DNA from: Calvatia gigantea
Taxonomy: Eukaryota > Basidiomycota > Agaricomycetes > Agaricales > Lycoperdaceae
Assembly: GCA_025093985.1 (NCBI GenBank)
Contig: JACAAK010000002.1
Coordinates: forward strand, 3,968,001-4,032,000
Direction of reading: 5' to 3'
DNA: 64,000 nucleotides
Position numbers and translations under genes: made by a program. The notes beneath the pieces are model-generated. The model was not told the DNA's origin and searched no databases. It was given only the letters and a program-made list of their open reading frames with translations. This document shows, one piece after another, positions 10,377-21,563 of the stretch. Numbering within the stretch: the stretch's first letter is position 1; each line of letters starts with the position of its first letter.

Positions 10377-10890
10377 TGTTACATGCACACTTACCTTGTA
10401 GGTTGTCTTCCCTAAAGGGCGTCTATACAGACTTACTCCCAATAGAGTTAACACGGAGATCTATATATAGAGGGGATCCACTCAGGGACTTGTCTCTATA
10501 TATAGTCAGTTAAGAAGTAAGGCGAGTCACTAGTTAGATGAAGCCTTAGTTCAGGCAAGAGGATTGTGGAAGATAAGAGGCTGGTAGCCAGTTCAAACTG
10601 TCTACTACAATGAGTATCTAACTAACTACTTATACTAGATAAGGCGGAAGAAAGATAATGGACAAAGGATATGTGGATGTGTTGAACATCCACCATATAG
10701 GGAGAGAAGCATACTGGAAAGGAAACACAAACACCATATCAGGAAGTAGGAGAGTGATGGCGAGTCCAAAGTACCAAAAAGTAGAAGAGAGAAGGGTAAA
10801 CTAAAGTACATACATGGATGGTTAAATAAACTGTGGGACAAGAAAGGAATAAGTCTGTAAAAGGATAATGCTAGAATAAGAAGTCATAAC
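10377..10890 (-). repeat. Probable 5' LTR of the gypsy element
   Basis: 514 bp with TGTTA...TAACA ends, placed between the gypsy leader and unrelated host exon sequence. It includes a perfect 12-bp inverted repeat CTATATATAGAG/CTCTATATATAG (10461-10472 and 10494-10505) that could hold a TATA box. The partner LTR is outside the window and no clear tRNA primer site follows it, so the ends are inferred. Confidence 0.5.
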
Positions 10891-10891
10891 A

Positions 10892-11419
10892 CGCTTTGTC
10901 TGGGGTGAGCGCACACAGTTGCAATTGTGACGGTACAGCTCCTAGCCCTTAGTTTCGCAACGACCCCCATCTGATCGCCATGCACACTAGGCAGAGCTTA
11001 CAACAACACCGATATATTTGGCGCGATCAATTTAGCCAACAGGATCGATGAAGCTGCAAACCAACCAGAGTACGCTTAATGTCTGAAAACACCTTCGCGT
11101 ATCTGACAAAATCATAAGTGGGAAATTCCCGCATCGATACGCCAATCCGGACGGAGTCGTGTATCCGTTTTGCTCGAGTGGTCATAAAGCAGAGTACCCG
11201 CTCTTCAAAATTCCTCCTGGGCCGTATCAGTCTGGAGATCCGGGTCCGGACCGTGTGATATACTTGGTTGGCACGAGGAAGATATTTTGTGGTTCGTCTT
11301 ATCTGCTCCCTTAATTTAGGATAAGAGCTGATGTGTTGTGGGGAATAGGGTGTATGATGTTGGCACAATATCCAAGGAATGCGGAGGATTATGTTTTGTG
11401 CGAGAATTTCAGCGTCTGA
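10892..11419 (+). pseudogene. RNase T1-family gene beheaded by the gypsy insertion (copy 1)
   Basis: Guanyl-specific RNase of the T1/N1/F1 family, normally secreted. A partial first exon (10892-10932) encodes the end of a signal peptide (ALSGVSA) and CNCDGR. Exon 2 is 10991-11069 (79 bp, TDIFGAIN), exon 3 11119-11291 (FPHRYAN, AEYPL, GPDRVIY, FCG) and exon 4 is best placed at 11349-11419. Motif residues equivalent to T1 His40, Glu58 and Arg77 are present. In the only open last exon, the Thr-His-x-Gly block with the second catalytic His is missing, though the final Cys remains. The start codon is gone: 10890 is the proposed gypsy LTR edge. Splice phases match the other copies in this window. 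Confidence 0.75.
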
Positions 11420-11629
11420 AAGGGGTGTGGAAGTGGAATGTCCTCGTCTTGATCTCCTCGTTGATTAAATGGATCATATCGTATTTAATTAGCTTCGTCA
11501 AAGCAGAAGTTACGTTGAATAGGGTACGAATAAACCAAATAGCAGGACTGTTCGTTAAAAGTAAGGTTACATGTGTTGGTCAAGCATTACCATACCTCGG
11601 AGATCTACATCCACTCCGTCCTGTTCGCA

Positions 11630-13807
11630 TCATGTTCGACTTGGATCATACCTCGACATCATCCCACTTCCATACCCACTCGGTGCACCGTGCACACCCT
11701 GACCGGGCGTAAACTTCGCGGGCGGAGCACACCCGGGTGGCAGTGTTGTGTAATCCTGCGACGTCGGACGTGAGGTTGATGGCCTCCCCGGTAACGGTGG
11801 AGGTTGTGGGTACTGTGGCGGCGGTTGAGGCACATTAGGGGGATATCCACACCCGTAGTTGGGATTTTGAATAGGAACGTATTGAGCTTGCGTTGTGGGA
11901 GGCACGAATCGTGTGGGCTCAGGGAAAGGTGGCGGCGCACGATTATTGTCGTCCGTATTCCTGAAATAATCTGTTGATGTGCGCGGAAGGCCATCAAGGG
12001 ATGGACGAGGAGGATGAAGGGGTGGTCGATCAGAAGACATGGTCGGTGGACCCGTGCTAGGATCTGTAGCAGGGTAATAGGAAGCATACGCGTCTTGGCC
12101 ATACTGCGAGAGGGGTAATGGTTGACCATGTGGGTGGAAGCAGTCACCTAGGGACGTTGAACCCGCGTCGGGCCCATACCCCTGGTCTCCATCCACACCC
12201 TGGCTCGAGGTCTTATTTTCCGCTTTCAGAGACGCCTCATGCATCAACGTCACTTCACCTTCACCAGCCGTCGGCTGCAACTCGTCATTCCCGACACCCC
12301 GGAATTTGACCGCGTAGTCCCTACAGGCTTCCACGCTCTCCTTCAACTTTGGATCTTCCCGGTCCCACGCGTAAATCTTGAAACTAGGGAAATTGTACTC
12401 CAACAATTCTCGTAGTTCTGGTAATATCATCCGATCTGGGGCATACGTTCCACTGTTGTTGTCGATGACCAACTCCCATTCAACAACGTCATCGGGAATA
12501 TCGTCTGAGAAATTTTGCCACCCTCCTTGCGGTCGCGGGTGGAATTCGCCGCTGTATCGCACGGACTCGGCGCAGTTTGAGTGCAAAGCATGTTTCGAAG
12601 CAAAGTCTACGAAGAATGCAGCGCCAGTCTCTGAGAACCTGAACGAGTCGTCGTCCGCTGAGATGATATACGTGTAAACTGCAGGTTTGACTCTCTTCAT
12701 GTATTGCCTTTGGATAATAGCATTCTTGGATCCAGGCCTCCCAACGCCTCCGTGCAAGATATCGAGGACATCGGTAGGTTTCTCGATGTACCCGAACCTG
12801 TTACCCGTTGTGCGTGCGTACAACATCCTGTGCCCCGCTTGAATCCCCGATCGGACGGCGATAGAAGCTGGGCCTTGGAAGATATTCTGTGCGGCTTTGT
12901 AGTTCCTATTCCAAGGTTGGTAGCGATCGCGGAAGAAGAGGGGGACACCAAGGAGGTACATCTTCCAGGTCGAATATAAGCGCGCGTCGTCAAGGTTGGT
13001 GAGAATTCCCACTGTGGGCGAGAAGTGTGTCGAATATCGGATGGGCCCATCGAAGAGATACGGGAACTGGACAGCTTTGGCGCGATCAGCGCTAGGGGTG
13101 GAATCGATCTACGACGGAATGTCAGGGGGAGGTGAGTCATCGTCGTACAGGCGACCGCGACGAATTTCGATATCGTACCTTGAGCCAAAATGTCCCTCTA
13201 TCTCTGCGGAACATGGGTCCAATGATCTCAGCTTCTTTGGCACCTGCAGCAACACTCGTCTCAAACTCTCCAATGTAGTCATCCGTCACAGTTCCCTCGT
13301 CTTTGTCCATCACGGTGACGTGGAGCGTCGCAGTCGATGGTACATTTTTGATACGCCAAGGCTCGTTCCATACTGGTGCAAGGTTATTGCGAATGACCGT
13401 TGAGCTGGGTCGTTGTTGGGTAAGTCACGTAAAGGAGAAAATAAGGGTGGCAAAACATACACAAATGATATACGTTTATCAATTTTGGCGATAAAATACG
13501 GGTCGGCAGTACCCACGACGTCCATCTTCGGCAATCCCGACGCACCGATGAACTTCATAACACAACTCAGTACGCCTGCACGCCCACAAAACGAACAACG
13601 GACACACACCTGGATACTCAAATCCACGAACATGGCCCCGGGTGCGAGCTCAGCCCGCACCTCTTCAGTCTTATGCTCCACCATGCTCAACACCGACGCC
13701 AACTTCGTTGCATGCGGCTCTGTCTTCGTCTTCGCATTCTGGACGACATTACCAATTGTCTCCAGCATCTGCGTCATACTGAAAGGATTTCGCTTGCCGC
13801 CAGGCAT
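11630..13807 (-). CDS. C2-domain protein with long Pro-rich tail
   Basis: Four exons (13610-13807, 13461-13552, 13179-13404, 11630-13108) join in frame to a 664-residue protein. The C2 domain spans about residues 55-165: VDLSIQFIGASGLPKMDVVG, GTADPYFIAK, APVWNEPW, then VMDKDEGTVTDDYIGE. The Asp residues of both calcium loops (MDVVGTADPY and DKDEGTVTDD) are kept, so calcium-dependent lipid binding is plausible. The middle (LDDARLYSTWKMYLLGVP, FFRDRYQPWN) resembles an uncharacterised region fused to C2 in fungi. The last about 250 residues are Pro/Tyr/Gln-rich and probably disordered. No signal peptide or membrane segment. The third intron is needed to skip an in-frame TAG. Function unknown; a cytoplasmic membrane-recruited protein is inferred. 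Confidence 0.8.
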
Positions 13808-13864
13808 GGTGTTTTTGCTTCGGGTGTGTTTTGTGGTTTGCGAATGGAGAGGGAAAGTGGAGTC

Positions 13865-13875
13865 CATATATATAC
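13865..13875 (-). promoter_or_regulatory. TATA-like sequence upstream of the C2 gene
   Basis: The minus strand reads GTATATATATG, about 60 bases upstream of the C2 start codon. Confidence 0.35.
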
Positions 13876-16800
13876 TCTGTCTAAATATAGATACATATGT
13901 ACTGGTGATTCTTTTGAAACGGTAGCCCCTGAGGCGTGGGCGGTGATGGTGATCACACACAGGTCCAAAACGAAAAAGCCGTGTTGAATTATACATCGTC
14001 AGCCAGATTATCATGATGGAAAAAAAGCACAGCCCGACTGAGGGTAATCCAAGAACAGAGTCGGAATATTGAAGAGCCGTTATTGGGAACCAATGGAGTC
14101 GAACGCAAACGACTTGGAAGCTTGTAGGGGTGGGTAAATGAGCGATCATGATGAAGGCAGGACCGGCAGCTCCCGGTGACCGAATTAGGAGGTCGTTGTT
14201 CGGATTTTGCATGTATTCTGCATTCCCTCGACTCATCCTCTGGTGCTAACCCACCCATCACAACAAATCAAGTGCGCCTTCTTAACGAAAGCCAACAGTC
14301 CTCCGTACAGAAATAACCGATTCTGCTTTAAACCTTGAGCTCGAACAGCGCTGTTAATTGCGCTCAGCAAGGGTTTAGCACTGGGAGTTGCCAGCCGTGA
14401 GCGCGTCGACCTCATCGCGAAGAGCCAATTTCGGCGTGCACCTCCTTTCAAAATTACCAGTCCTTTAGTCAGTTCCGAAACGCATCGGACGATCCCCTCG
14501 GTGACTACCATTATGCTTCTTTCACTGCAGCCTGGACTCCTCGACCAACGTTAAGGACATCATCTGCAAGGGTGGACGACCCCGATAGGGAGCTGCTAAT
14601 GGTGAGCGCCAAATACGGAGAGGTTGGTTCCCATGTTGGTGTTCCATAGTTGCGAAGTTTCACGGAACTTTGCATGGCTCCATCGGCATCATTAGCTGGC
14701 TGCCCGTTTCCATTCTATTGCTCACCTACAAACCCACAAATACCCGCGTATCGCGTACCGTATCTATTGAACTCGCGAAGGAAGTTGTCAATGGTGAATC
14801 TGTTGGCCGTATTGGAGGGATGTGGTGGGTCGTTCTGTTTTTACGTTTCTTGGATGTTTATTGAACGCTTACTGACGATCACTTCTCAGATTTGAGGTCT
14901 GAAGGGTTGCCCATTTCACCAAACAGCCTTGTGTTGGGATATCATCTCTCAGGTCCGATACGATCATCCAACTAAAGCTGTGAAAGTTGACGTTGAGGAT
15001 ATTAGTGCGAGTTCTGCAACAGTAACTGTTGCTTCACCTTTCTATCTGATTACTATTCCAGGTTAGTTCACTGCGAGAGATGAAATACGAAATCATTATT
15101 ATTCTGAAGTTTGTTTATCAGCGCAAAGGCAGGAATAGCCATCGACGTGTTGCAGCATGGCTCGGGACAATGGCGCAATCATGAGATTTGGATAAGATGC
15201 GGAGAAATCTCCAAGGTACTCGAGCGCGTGTCATCTTAAAATTAGAACTCATTAGGGAAACAAATGGCTTTTGATGGTCCGTAAGCGAGATGATACTAAC
15301 ACGCAACACGGCCAGCATTGACCTCACGGGACGGGGGTACCAGAGAGCTCCACTCTGCACTCCCTCAGGCCTTATCACACGTCCGACGCCAAGTCAACCA
15401 CTTCATTATGTCACCGGGTCGCCTTCTCAACGGAATTCTCAATACCCCGTTCATTCAGTATGCTAATTCGTGAAAGTTTCTCCTGGCACCTGAAACCAAT
15501 CAGGATCGTTACCCACCACAGAAGGTACCCAAAATCCTATTCAAAATGTAAAATCGTGGGATATCTCGAGACGCCCCACAAGTTTTATTACAGATATAGA
15601 ATAGATTAATAAATTATTGTGAACTACCGATCCGGGAACCCGATTGAAAAACAATAAGCAGCCATTATTGAAAATCTTTTGTCTCTGCACCGGACACCGA
15701 TCCTTGCTCCGTTTTTGAATCCGCTCCGAAATCGGTGCCTTGCACCGGGTCTTCCACCAATTCAAAGTCGGGATGGGTATAAGGTTGAATGGCCCACAAG
15801 TGGGCATGGGAGTGGGACACTCAGGTTGGTGGCAAAACTTTCATAGTAGAAACAAATTTCATGCAGCAATGACGAATAATTATGTACCCCGAGCTAAGAT
15901 GCCCAAAAAAACAAAATACTAGATATGGGTGGAATACTACAACCTCTCCTAATGACTACGTTAGCCTTCTTCATCACAATACAGGACAAAGAAGGTTTTG
16001 TTTTGCCCCTCTCCCCCTCCCCCCAAATCGTGCTTTGAGTGCTTGGGTGTGGGCGTGTAACATGTATCCAACGTCTATTTATATCCATACTACATATTTT
16101 TATTTGGTCTTCGTAGTTACCTGGCAGGCAGTGATAAAACGGCCATAAAACCTATGCACCAAATCCCGTACCCTCATTAACCAACACAATGCAATCTACC
16201 CTTGCTTTCGCCACCTGCTCGCAATCACACAATACCGCAAATCCTCGACACTTATGCTGATCTAGTCGCCACCCAGACCAAGAGCTACGTAAAGTCCACC
16301 CCCCACCGCGGCGCTATTCTACTGGGATGATAACCATGACCATGTTCGTAACGTGAATTCCAGGGCCCACGTCGCCATCTCGGTTGATTGGCTTGAACGT
16401 TAGAAGGACATTACTGGCTAGTGACCCTTGGTATACCCCCACTCCGTTTTTCCGGTGAGGGACGGTGTGTTACACAAGCTCTTACAAACAACTTCGGTGG
16501 CGAGTGCATACGGATTTTTATTTATATCCACACTGTGCTAAACTTAGCGTTTCGTATTTCGCTCGCGGGCAGTAACACCACATTCTGTTTGCTCACCGTA
16601 TGATGGGGTTGTGTGGCGCGACCTCAATTAGAGCCCATCCCCATATTTTCAGTAATCACATGCATGCCTCTAGCAAATTCGGTGGTCGCTGATTTGAATA
16701 ATTTTATTAATTTCTTAGCTTCCTTCCTTCCTCTTTACTGTCGATAATTTCGATAGCGCGAAGTATAAGCTTATCAATAATAACCTGAGGCAGTTCATCG

Positions 16801-17795
16801 TTCAACGTTCAACGTTCAGGCCCCAGGTCGAAAATCCCAAATACTCATTCCGAATTCCGACAGGCATAGCACAAAAAAACCACATCAGCTCAGCGCTCAG
16901 GCCGCGTCGTCATTTCGGTTGACAGCCCTGAACACTATCAATACATTACTAGGGTTAATAACCTGTGATACACCTCCCATTGCTTGCGGTCATACTGAGA
17001 ATTGCCTCCCCTGAAATCGTGCTTTAAGTGTGGTGAGGGACGGTGTGGTTACATTGGCTCAACAAGCTATTTTCAGCGGCGGACACGTGCACATGCGGAT
17101 CTTTATTTATATCTGCCCTATGCTAAATTTAGCTTTCCTCGTTCGCTCGAGGCAGTTCACCGTTCAGGCCTCGTGTCAAAAATTCCTAAACACTCATCCC
17201 CGGGGAGGGTTCCGAGAGGCATGGCACAAAAAATCACATTAGCTGTCGTCAAAGAGGAGGGAGGGGAGGGATCAAGTACAGAATGTGAGCTAATCCAGAG
17301 GAAAAAACGACAAAGTCAGATTAAAGAGTGACATTTTTTTGTTTGGGGGCTACAAAGGTTCAGATTCGAAAAGGGCGGATAGGAAGTTGGGAGATCTGGT
17401 AAGAGGCAACCATCGTTAGGAAGCACTAAAGACGAAGGGAGGAAGGGAGGGGGGGAAGGGGAAGGTATGGAAAATAGGGAGGGCGAGATGCGAGTCCTAT
17501 CAATCCGAATCCAAAGTAAATCAGATGGGGAAGAAGGGATGATAGTGAGCCAGAAGCCGCTTTCTGATACATCAACGTGTTATTGTATCCCAGCAGTGCA
17601 TCGCGGCGGATATCATCAGCTTATTCTTGGACCCATCAAGACGCACACAGTGCGCCTCTCAACCAAAATTCCCCACACAACCCCCCCTCCACGTTCAAAA
17701 GGCTACCAATTCAACACCCACCACCCTCCCCCAAAAAACAAAAACATTCTTCTCAAGGGCTCCCTCGTTCCTTTTCAACGGTAGCCGAAACTCTC
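13876..17795. other. Gene-poor interval of 3.9 kb
   Basis: Only short unrelated frames are seen. One at 14650-14895 (plus; Pro/Tyr-rich start, then a hydrophobic stretch) could be an exon but matches nothing I know. The right half holds diverged copies of a short repeat (see 16020-17165). Confidence 0.5.
16020..17165 (+). repeat. Three diverged copies of an about 150-bp repeat
   Basis: Segments near 16436-16580 and 17008-17165 share GGTGAGGGACGGTGTG, then GCG/CATACGGAT-TTTATTTATAT, then the pattern TGCTAAA-TTAGC-TTTC. A weaker partial copy at about 16020-16090 shares CAAATCGTGCTTTGAGTG and the TATTTATATC motif. No terminal repeats or coding capacity seen. Confidence 0.55.
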
Positions 17796-19019
17796 TCAAT
17801 GAGCCCCTGGCGCAGCCAAAGGCGACCGTTTCCTCGTCCTGATAGGAGCCCCCTCTGTACCACCACTACTATTAACAATAGGAGGAGCCTCAGGGCGTGA
17901 TTTCCCTTTTGAACGATACCGGTATCGGAACACGAGTGATGCAATCACTTGGTCCGAAGATAACATCGGTGGCAATTGTTGTTGTTGTTGCTGTTGGGAG
18001 GGAAGAATCGAAGGTTGTGCGGTGGTGGTTGATGGAACAGGGGACAACTTGAACCCCTCTCGAACGTTAACGCCATCCATAGAAATATCAGCCCCTTGTT
18101 GGGCAGGAGGAAGAGAAGGTAGAGGTGTGATATCCAGCCATTGGGGGTTCATCTCGTTAAAGATCAGATAAGACCGTAGACGACTCATCAAGAGCCGTTC
18201 CTGCGCATCAAGCGCAGACACAGACGGTGAGGGAATATCCATATCAGAATCAACATCCATCATCGAATCTTGGACCGGTACATTAATCAAACACCTCGTA
18301 GCCTCGGAGAAGTCGCGCTGAAGACGCAACCAGGCGATACTGCGGTAGAATGTACATAGAAACCGGAGATCAGCAGCAGCTTTCTTTGAGGTTTTGCCAT
18401 TACTTTTCCGTGGGAGGGGTTGTGAGGATATGGTGAGGGAGTGGTAGGAAGATGTGGGGGTGAGTGGTGGTGACGATGGTGATGATGATGATAATGATAA
18501 TGGTGATGATATTGAGGGAGATGAGATGCTGGCTTTCCGAGCGCGCTTCCGGGGTGGGGTTGATGATACCTGATCCGGCTCTGACTCAACTTGCGAGGAG
18601 CACGGGGGAGTTTCGGGTTGTGCCAGTAGCCTAGCGGAAGGGCGTTTCCTGCGGAGCAGTGAGGCTTGTGTGCGTACGCGAGGGCGTGGAGGAACGTTCG
18701 TCGTTGGAGATGTCGATGTCGATGTCGAAGTAGGAATGGGAATAGGTTCGGAAGGGAAAGGAACGGTGGTGGTCGTAGAAGGAAAAGGAATAAAGTTGAG
18801 AGAATCCGAGCTGCCGTGTACAGAAACTGAGACACTAGTGAGTGAAAGAGTACATGTCGGTGCTGCCTTTTGAGCGAGGGCAGCAGACTTTCGTTTTGAC
18901 GACTCTGAAGAGAAGCGGTGGCGGTTTGTTGAGTTGAGGAGAGGTAGGAGGTTCATTAGTGCTAACAGGGATTTCAGGGTACCGTCAGTAGTAGTCAGTA
19001 GGACAGAGTTTAAGCACAC
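17796..19019 (-). CDS. Ser/Pro-rich hypothetical protein with polyglutamine tract
   Basis: A 407-codon uninterrupted frame with no recognised domain. Residues 1-60 are mildly hydrophobic then basic. Residues about 80-210 are Ser/Thr/Pro-rich with a basic patch (PPRKRARKA) that could be a nuclear localisation signal. Two better-structured blocks follow: AAADLRFLCTFYRSIAWLRL and DAQERLLMSRLRSYLIFNEM with NPQWLDITPLPSLPPAQ. A (Gln)7 run lies near residue 345, and the C-terminus is Arg/Lys/Ser-rich. The start is the first ATG; Met at 18955 is an alternative. Length without stops and the two amphipathic blocks argue it is real. A nuclear role is inference only. Confidence 0.6.
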   Translation of the reverse strand: MCLNSVLLTTTDGTLKSLLALMNLLPLLNSTNRHRFSSESSKRKSAALAQKAAPTCTLSLTSVSVSVHGSSDSLNFIPFPSTTTTVPFPSEPIPIPTSTSTSTSPTTNVPPRPRVRTQASLLRRKRPSARLLAQPETPPCSSQVESEPDQVSSTPPRKRARKASISSPSISSPLSLSSSSPSSPPLTPTSSYHSLTISSQPLPRKSNGKTSKKAAADLRFLCTFYRSIAWLRLQRDFSEATRCLINVPVQDSMMDVDSDMDIPSPSVSALDAQERLLMSRLRSYLIFNEMNPQWLDITPLPSLPPAQQGADISMDGVNVREGFKLSPVPSTTTAQPSILPSQQQQQQQLPPMLSSDQVIASLVFRYRYRSKGKSRPEAPPIVNSSGGTEGAPIRTRKRSPLAAPGAH

Positions 19020-20469
19020 GGCAGGGCGGGGTTATTGGGTCGAAATTTCGAAAATGGCACGTTGCCCTCTTAACCAGAGCTGCGCAGTCACATGATCTCT
19101 TTCTTAGTTCGCGTTTCTCACGTGCGTTACCCCACCTCTCCCTTTGTTCGAACCCCAAAGCATTGTTCGTACTTACAAGGGGCTAGCGCTGACGTACTGA
19201 CGTTTGTCGACAAGGGATGTATACGAAAAACAATGTTTTGTTTGTAGACCGCAATTTTCATCGCACATTTTTTAACATTTCGGCTTAGGCCCGACCCCGG
19301 ATGAGGATGAGGGAGGGGAAAAATCCGCCATCACTTTGTCATCTCTGCTCCTTCAGCTGACCTACGCCACCTCGAGGCAACCGGCCCCCCCACATCTCTC
19401 ATCGCCACACGATCATATCATAACCCAGCCTTAGGGGACCAGAGCTATCTGGAAGTGATGTGCTCCACCGGAGATGCCTAGCCGGTCACTTTCACATATG
19501 TACACCACCGCAACACGAGCACAGGCAAACGCCTATCTACATTCCTGGAGACTCACATGAGCGTTCTAGATTTCGCACTTCTGAGGTTCTATCCAATTTT
19601 GTACCTCGAAGATCATATCCCGGAGCTTGCATGAGTAGAAAAGAGTTGTTACATTCAAGCATTTTGCCGGTGGAGAATCAGTACTTAGATAAAGCTTAAA
19701 ACCTCGGTCATCTTAATACTTACACAGCCAACCGCCGAGATCGCTGGGGTAAGAAACCCGAGTAAGAGCTACGATGCTCATTGTCACACCTGCGGTTCAA
19801 CCAACGGCCGTCATGTTCCTCGAAACCACTCTCGCCGTCGACGACAGCAAAAATGGTACCCTTCTTATGTGTATACGATGGAGTTCGCCACCCCGAGCAT
19901 CGGTGCGAACTTCTAATAAACTAAACTCTATCGGAGCTGGGAAGTGAACCCGCTTCACAAATACTCACTTTCTCTCTAAGAGGAATCTGACAGAGGACCG
20001 GTTAGATAATCAAGAGCGCGAGAGTGAGCACAAAAATAAGACAACTCCAGGAGGAACGAGTGTAGGGGACCGGCAGGAGTCAAGTAATGTCTACGAACCG
20101 TTACCCAGATGGGGAGAGCGGAACGGCAGTGAGATGCTTACGGACCGGACCGGCAAAAAAAATAGGGTATCGCTTTAGACTCGTGCGAGCACCTTTGATC
20201 CACCACAGAAAACTTCCGGAATTCTATCTAACCCCACACCTTGGAGATCACACCCCGGAACTTAGGTGAGTAAAAGTGGCGTTACATTCAGCACCTCGAT
20301 CATCGTAATACACAATCAACTGCTAAGACTACTGAAGTAAGAAACCGAGCAAAAGATAAGACATCATTGTCATTCCTCGTCCAGTATGACCAACAGTTAT
20401 CAACCGCTCCGTAACTGGCACCGTCGCGATCAACAACAACGAGCTCGCTCCTTCCGCTATACACACCAT
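19020..20469. other. Intergenic region with a diverged direct duplication
   Basis: No gene recognised. Segments about 19570-19850 and 20195-20445 are alignable by eye in the same order (TTCTATC, GAGATCA-ACCCCGGA/CATATCCCGGA, GTTACATTCA, TCGGTCATC/TCGATCATC, GTAAGAAAC-CGAG), suggesting an old local duplication. Confidence 0.45.
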
Positions 20470-21563
20470 TCAAGTGCATGCAACGATCCCGCCACCACTG
20501 GGATGGGTTACACAACCTACCGCCGGCACCGAGCTCCGAGTCAGTAACACGCTAAAACAAATGTCAACGAGACAAGGGGCGTACCACAGAACGTCTTTGC
20601 CCCGTGAAGGTACACGGCTCTGTCTGCATTGGGATTTGAACCTTCTTCCCATACACCCCCTTTCAACAATGGATATTCGTCGAAAGGCCCAGCAGGGCAA
20701 CGGGGGGTAAAACGGATGTTGCGATCGTTCCTAAATTTATGAGGATACGGACCCCTTAGAGATGGGTGAAATTGTTAGTATAAGCTGTGTTTTAAACCAG
20801 AAACTATTGTATTTCTCACAGGTCGTGTATGGGACGGGGATTGGTTGAAAATCCTTTTTGTACGGCGTTGTCAACGTCGGCTTGGGAGTAAGCTTTGTCT
20901 AGATGGTGGGTGAACGAAACAATCACAAATGTTTTACTCTTTTTTCATCAAATGATAGGCAAAATCACGTACTGCCACAGGTGCATACAGCTGGAGGAAC
21001 CTTGGGGGCAGGTTTGGGGGCAACTGACGGCCTCGGTAGATGTTTTGCCGAATCAGCTACGCCGGCCCAACTCTTTGTTTTCTGTCCTGGCGCTGGATTT
21101 GGCCCCGGTGCAGGTCCAGCCGCTGCCGGCGGCTTTGGTGCGGGTTTGGGTTGTGGCTTTGCTTGACCTTTGCCTTTCTTATCCCCGGCACGTCTGGTGA
21201 TACCTTCGTCCAGGACTTCCAGGTCTCAGGCCTCAAGGTCCTCGGAGTCCCAGCGGACATCGAGTTCGTGGAAGACATGAGGTCCTTCGAAGTCTTTAAA
21301 TCCCCGGGGTTCCGCACGAGCGTTGAGGTCTTCGGAGAGTCCACGAGGTTGTACGTCGATATTATCACTGGAGCCGGAGTTTTTGTAGTGTACGCTTGGA
21401 TTAATGGCGTCCCGCCCCGTGAGATCATCGCTGTAATCACGACCCATAATCAGCGTGAGAGCGTATAAAGGGAAAGAAATTAGGGCCGTACCACAGGCAG
21501 AGCGGATATTGGACCAATAGAGGCCAAAACTGCCAGAAGGATAAATTCGGGTTTGATTTGCAT
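20470..21563 (-). CDS. RNase T1-family gene with Pro/Lys/Ala-rich stalk (copy 2), stalk disrupted
   Basis: Secreted guanyl-specific RNase. The signal-peptide exon is 21492-21563 (MQIKPEFILLAVLASIG, ending SALPV). A stalk exon runs down to 20973 and has Asp/Glu/Arg-rich and then KPQPKPAPKPPAAAGPAPG-type sequence before VCTCG. Catalytic exons are 20820-20898 (79 bp), 20585-20754 and 20470-20516. T1-type residues are all present: YPH, FDEYPL, NADRAVY, FCG, THPSGGG, and a final Cys before the stop. Two lesions lie only in the stalk: the signal exon does not join in frame, and TGA at 21226-21228 interrupts DLEA/DLEVLDEG. A paralogue at 56.7 kb has DLEAR there, so CGA to TGA is likely. The catalytic domain remains fully open. 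Confidence 0.8.

Larger units (their letters stand above)
1..10890 (-). mobile_element. Ty3/gypsy LTR retrotransposon, 5' part, interrupted by a copia element
   Basis: On the minus strand, reading from high to low coordinates, there is a probable 5' LTR (10377-10890), a leader with a hairpin array (resuming at 3579-3374 after the nested insertion), a gag-like region (about 3324-1274), and a retropepsin followed by reverse transcriptase (1271 to the left edge). The order protease then RT, the CCHC knuckle and the RT sequence fit Ty3/gypsy. RNase H, integrase and the 3' LTR would lie beyond base 1. The element is dead in this copy: gag and pol carry in-frame stops, and a complete copia-type element sits inside its leader (3580-10276 including the target duplication). 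Confidence 0.8.

Noticed and set aside
13310..14236. 308-codon minus frame overlapping the C2 start
   Set aside because: The upstream part is random; only the segment from Met at 13807 is used, with introns.
17974..18000. Microsatellite as a separate repeat
   Set aside because: It is the CAA/CAG tract coding the Gln run of the Ser-rich protein.
18287..18835. 182-codon minus frame rich in His/Tyr
   Set aside because: Shadow frame of the Ser-rich protein at 17796-19019.
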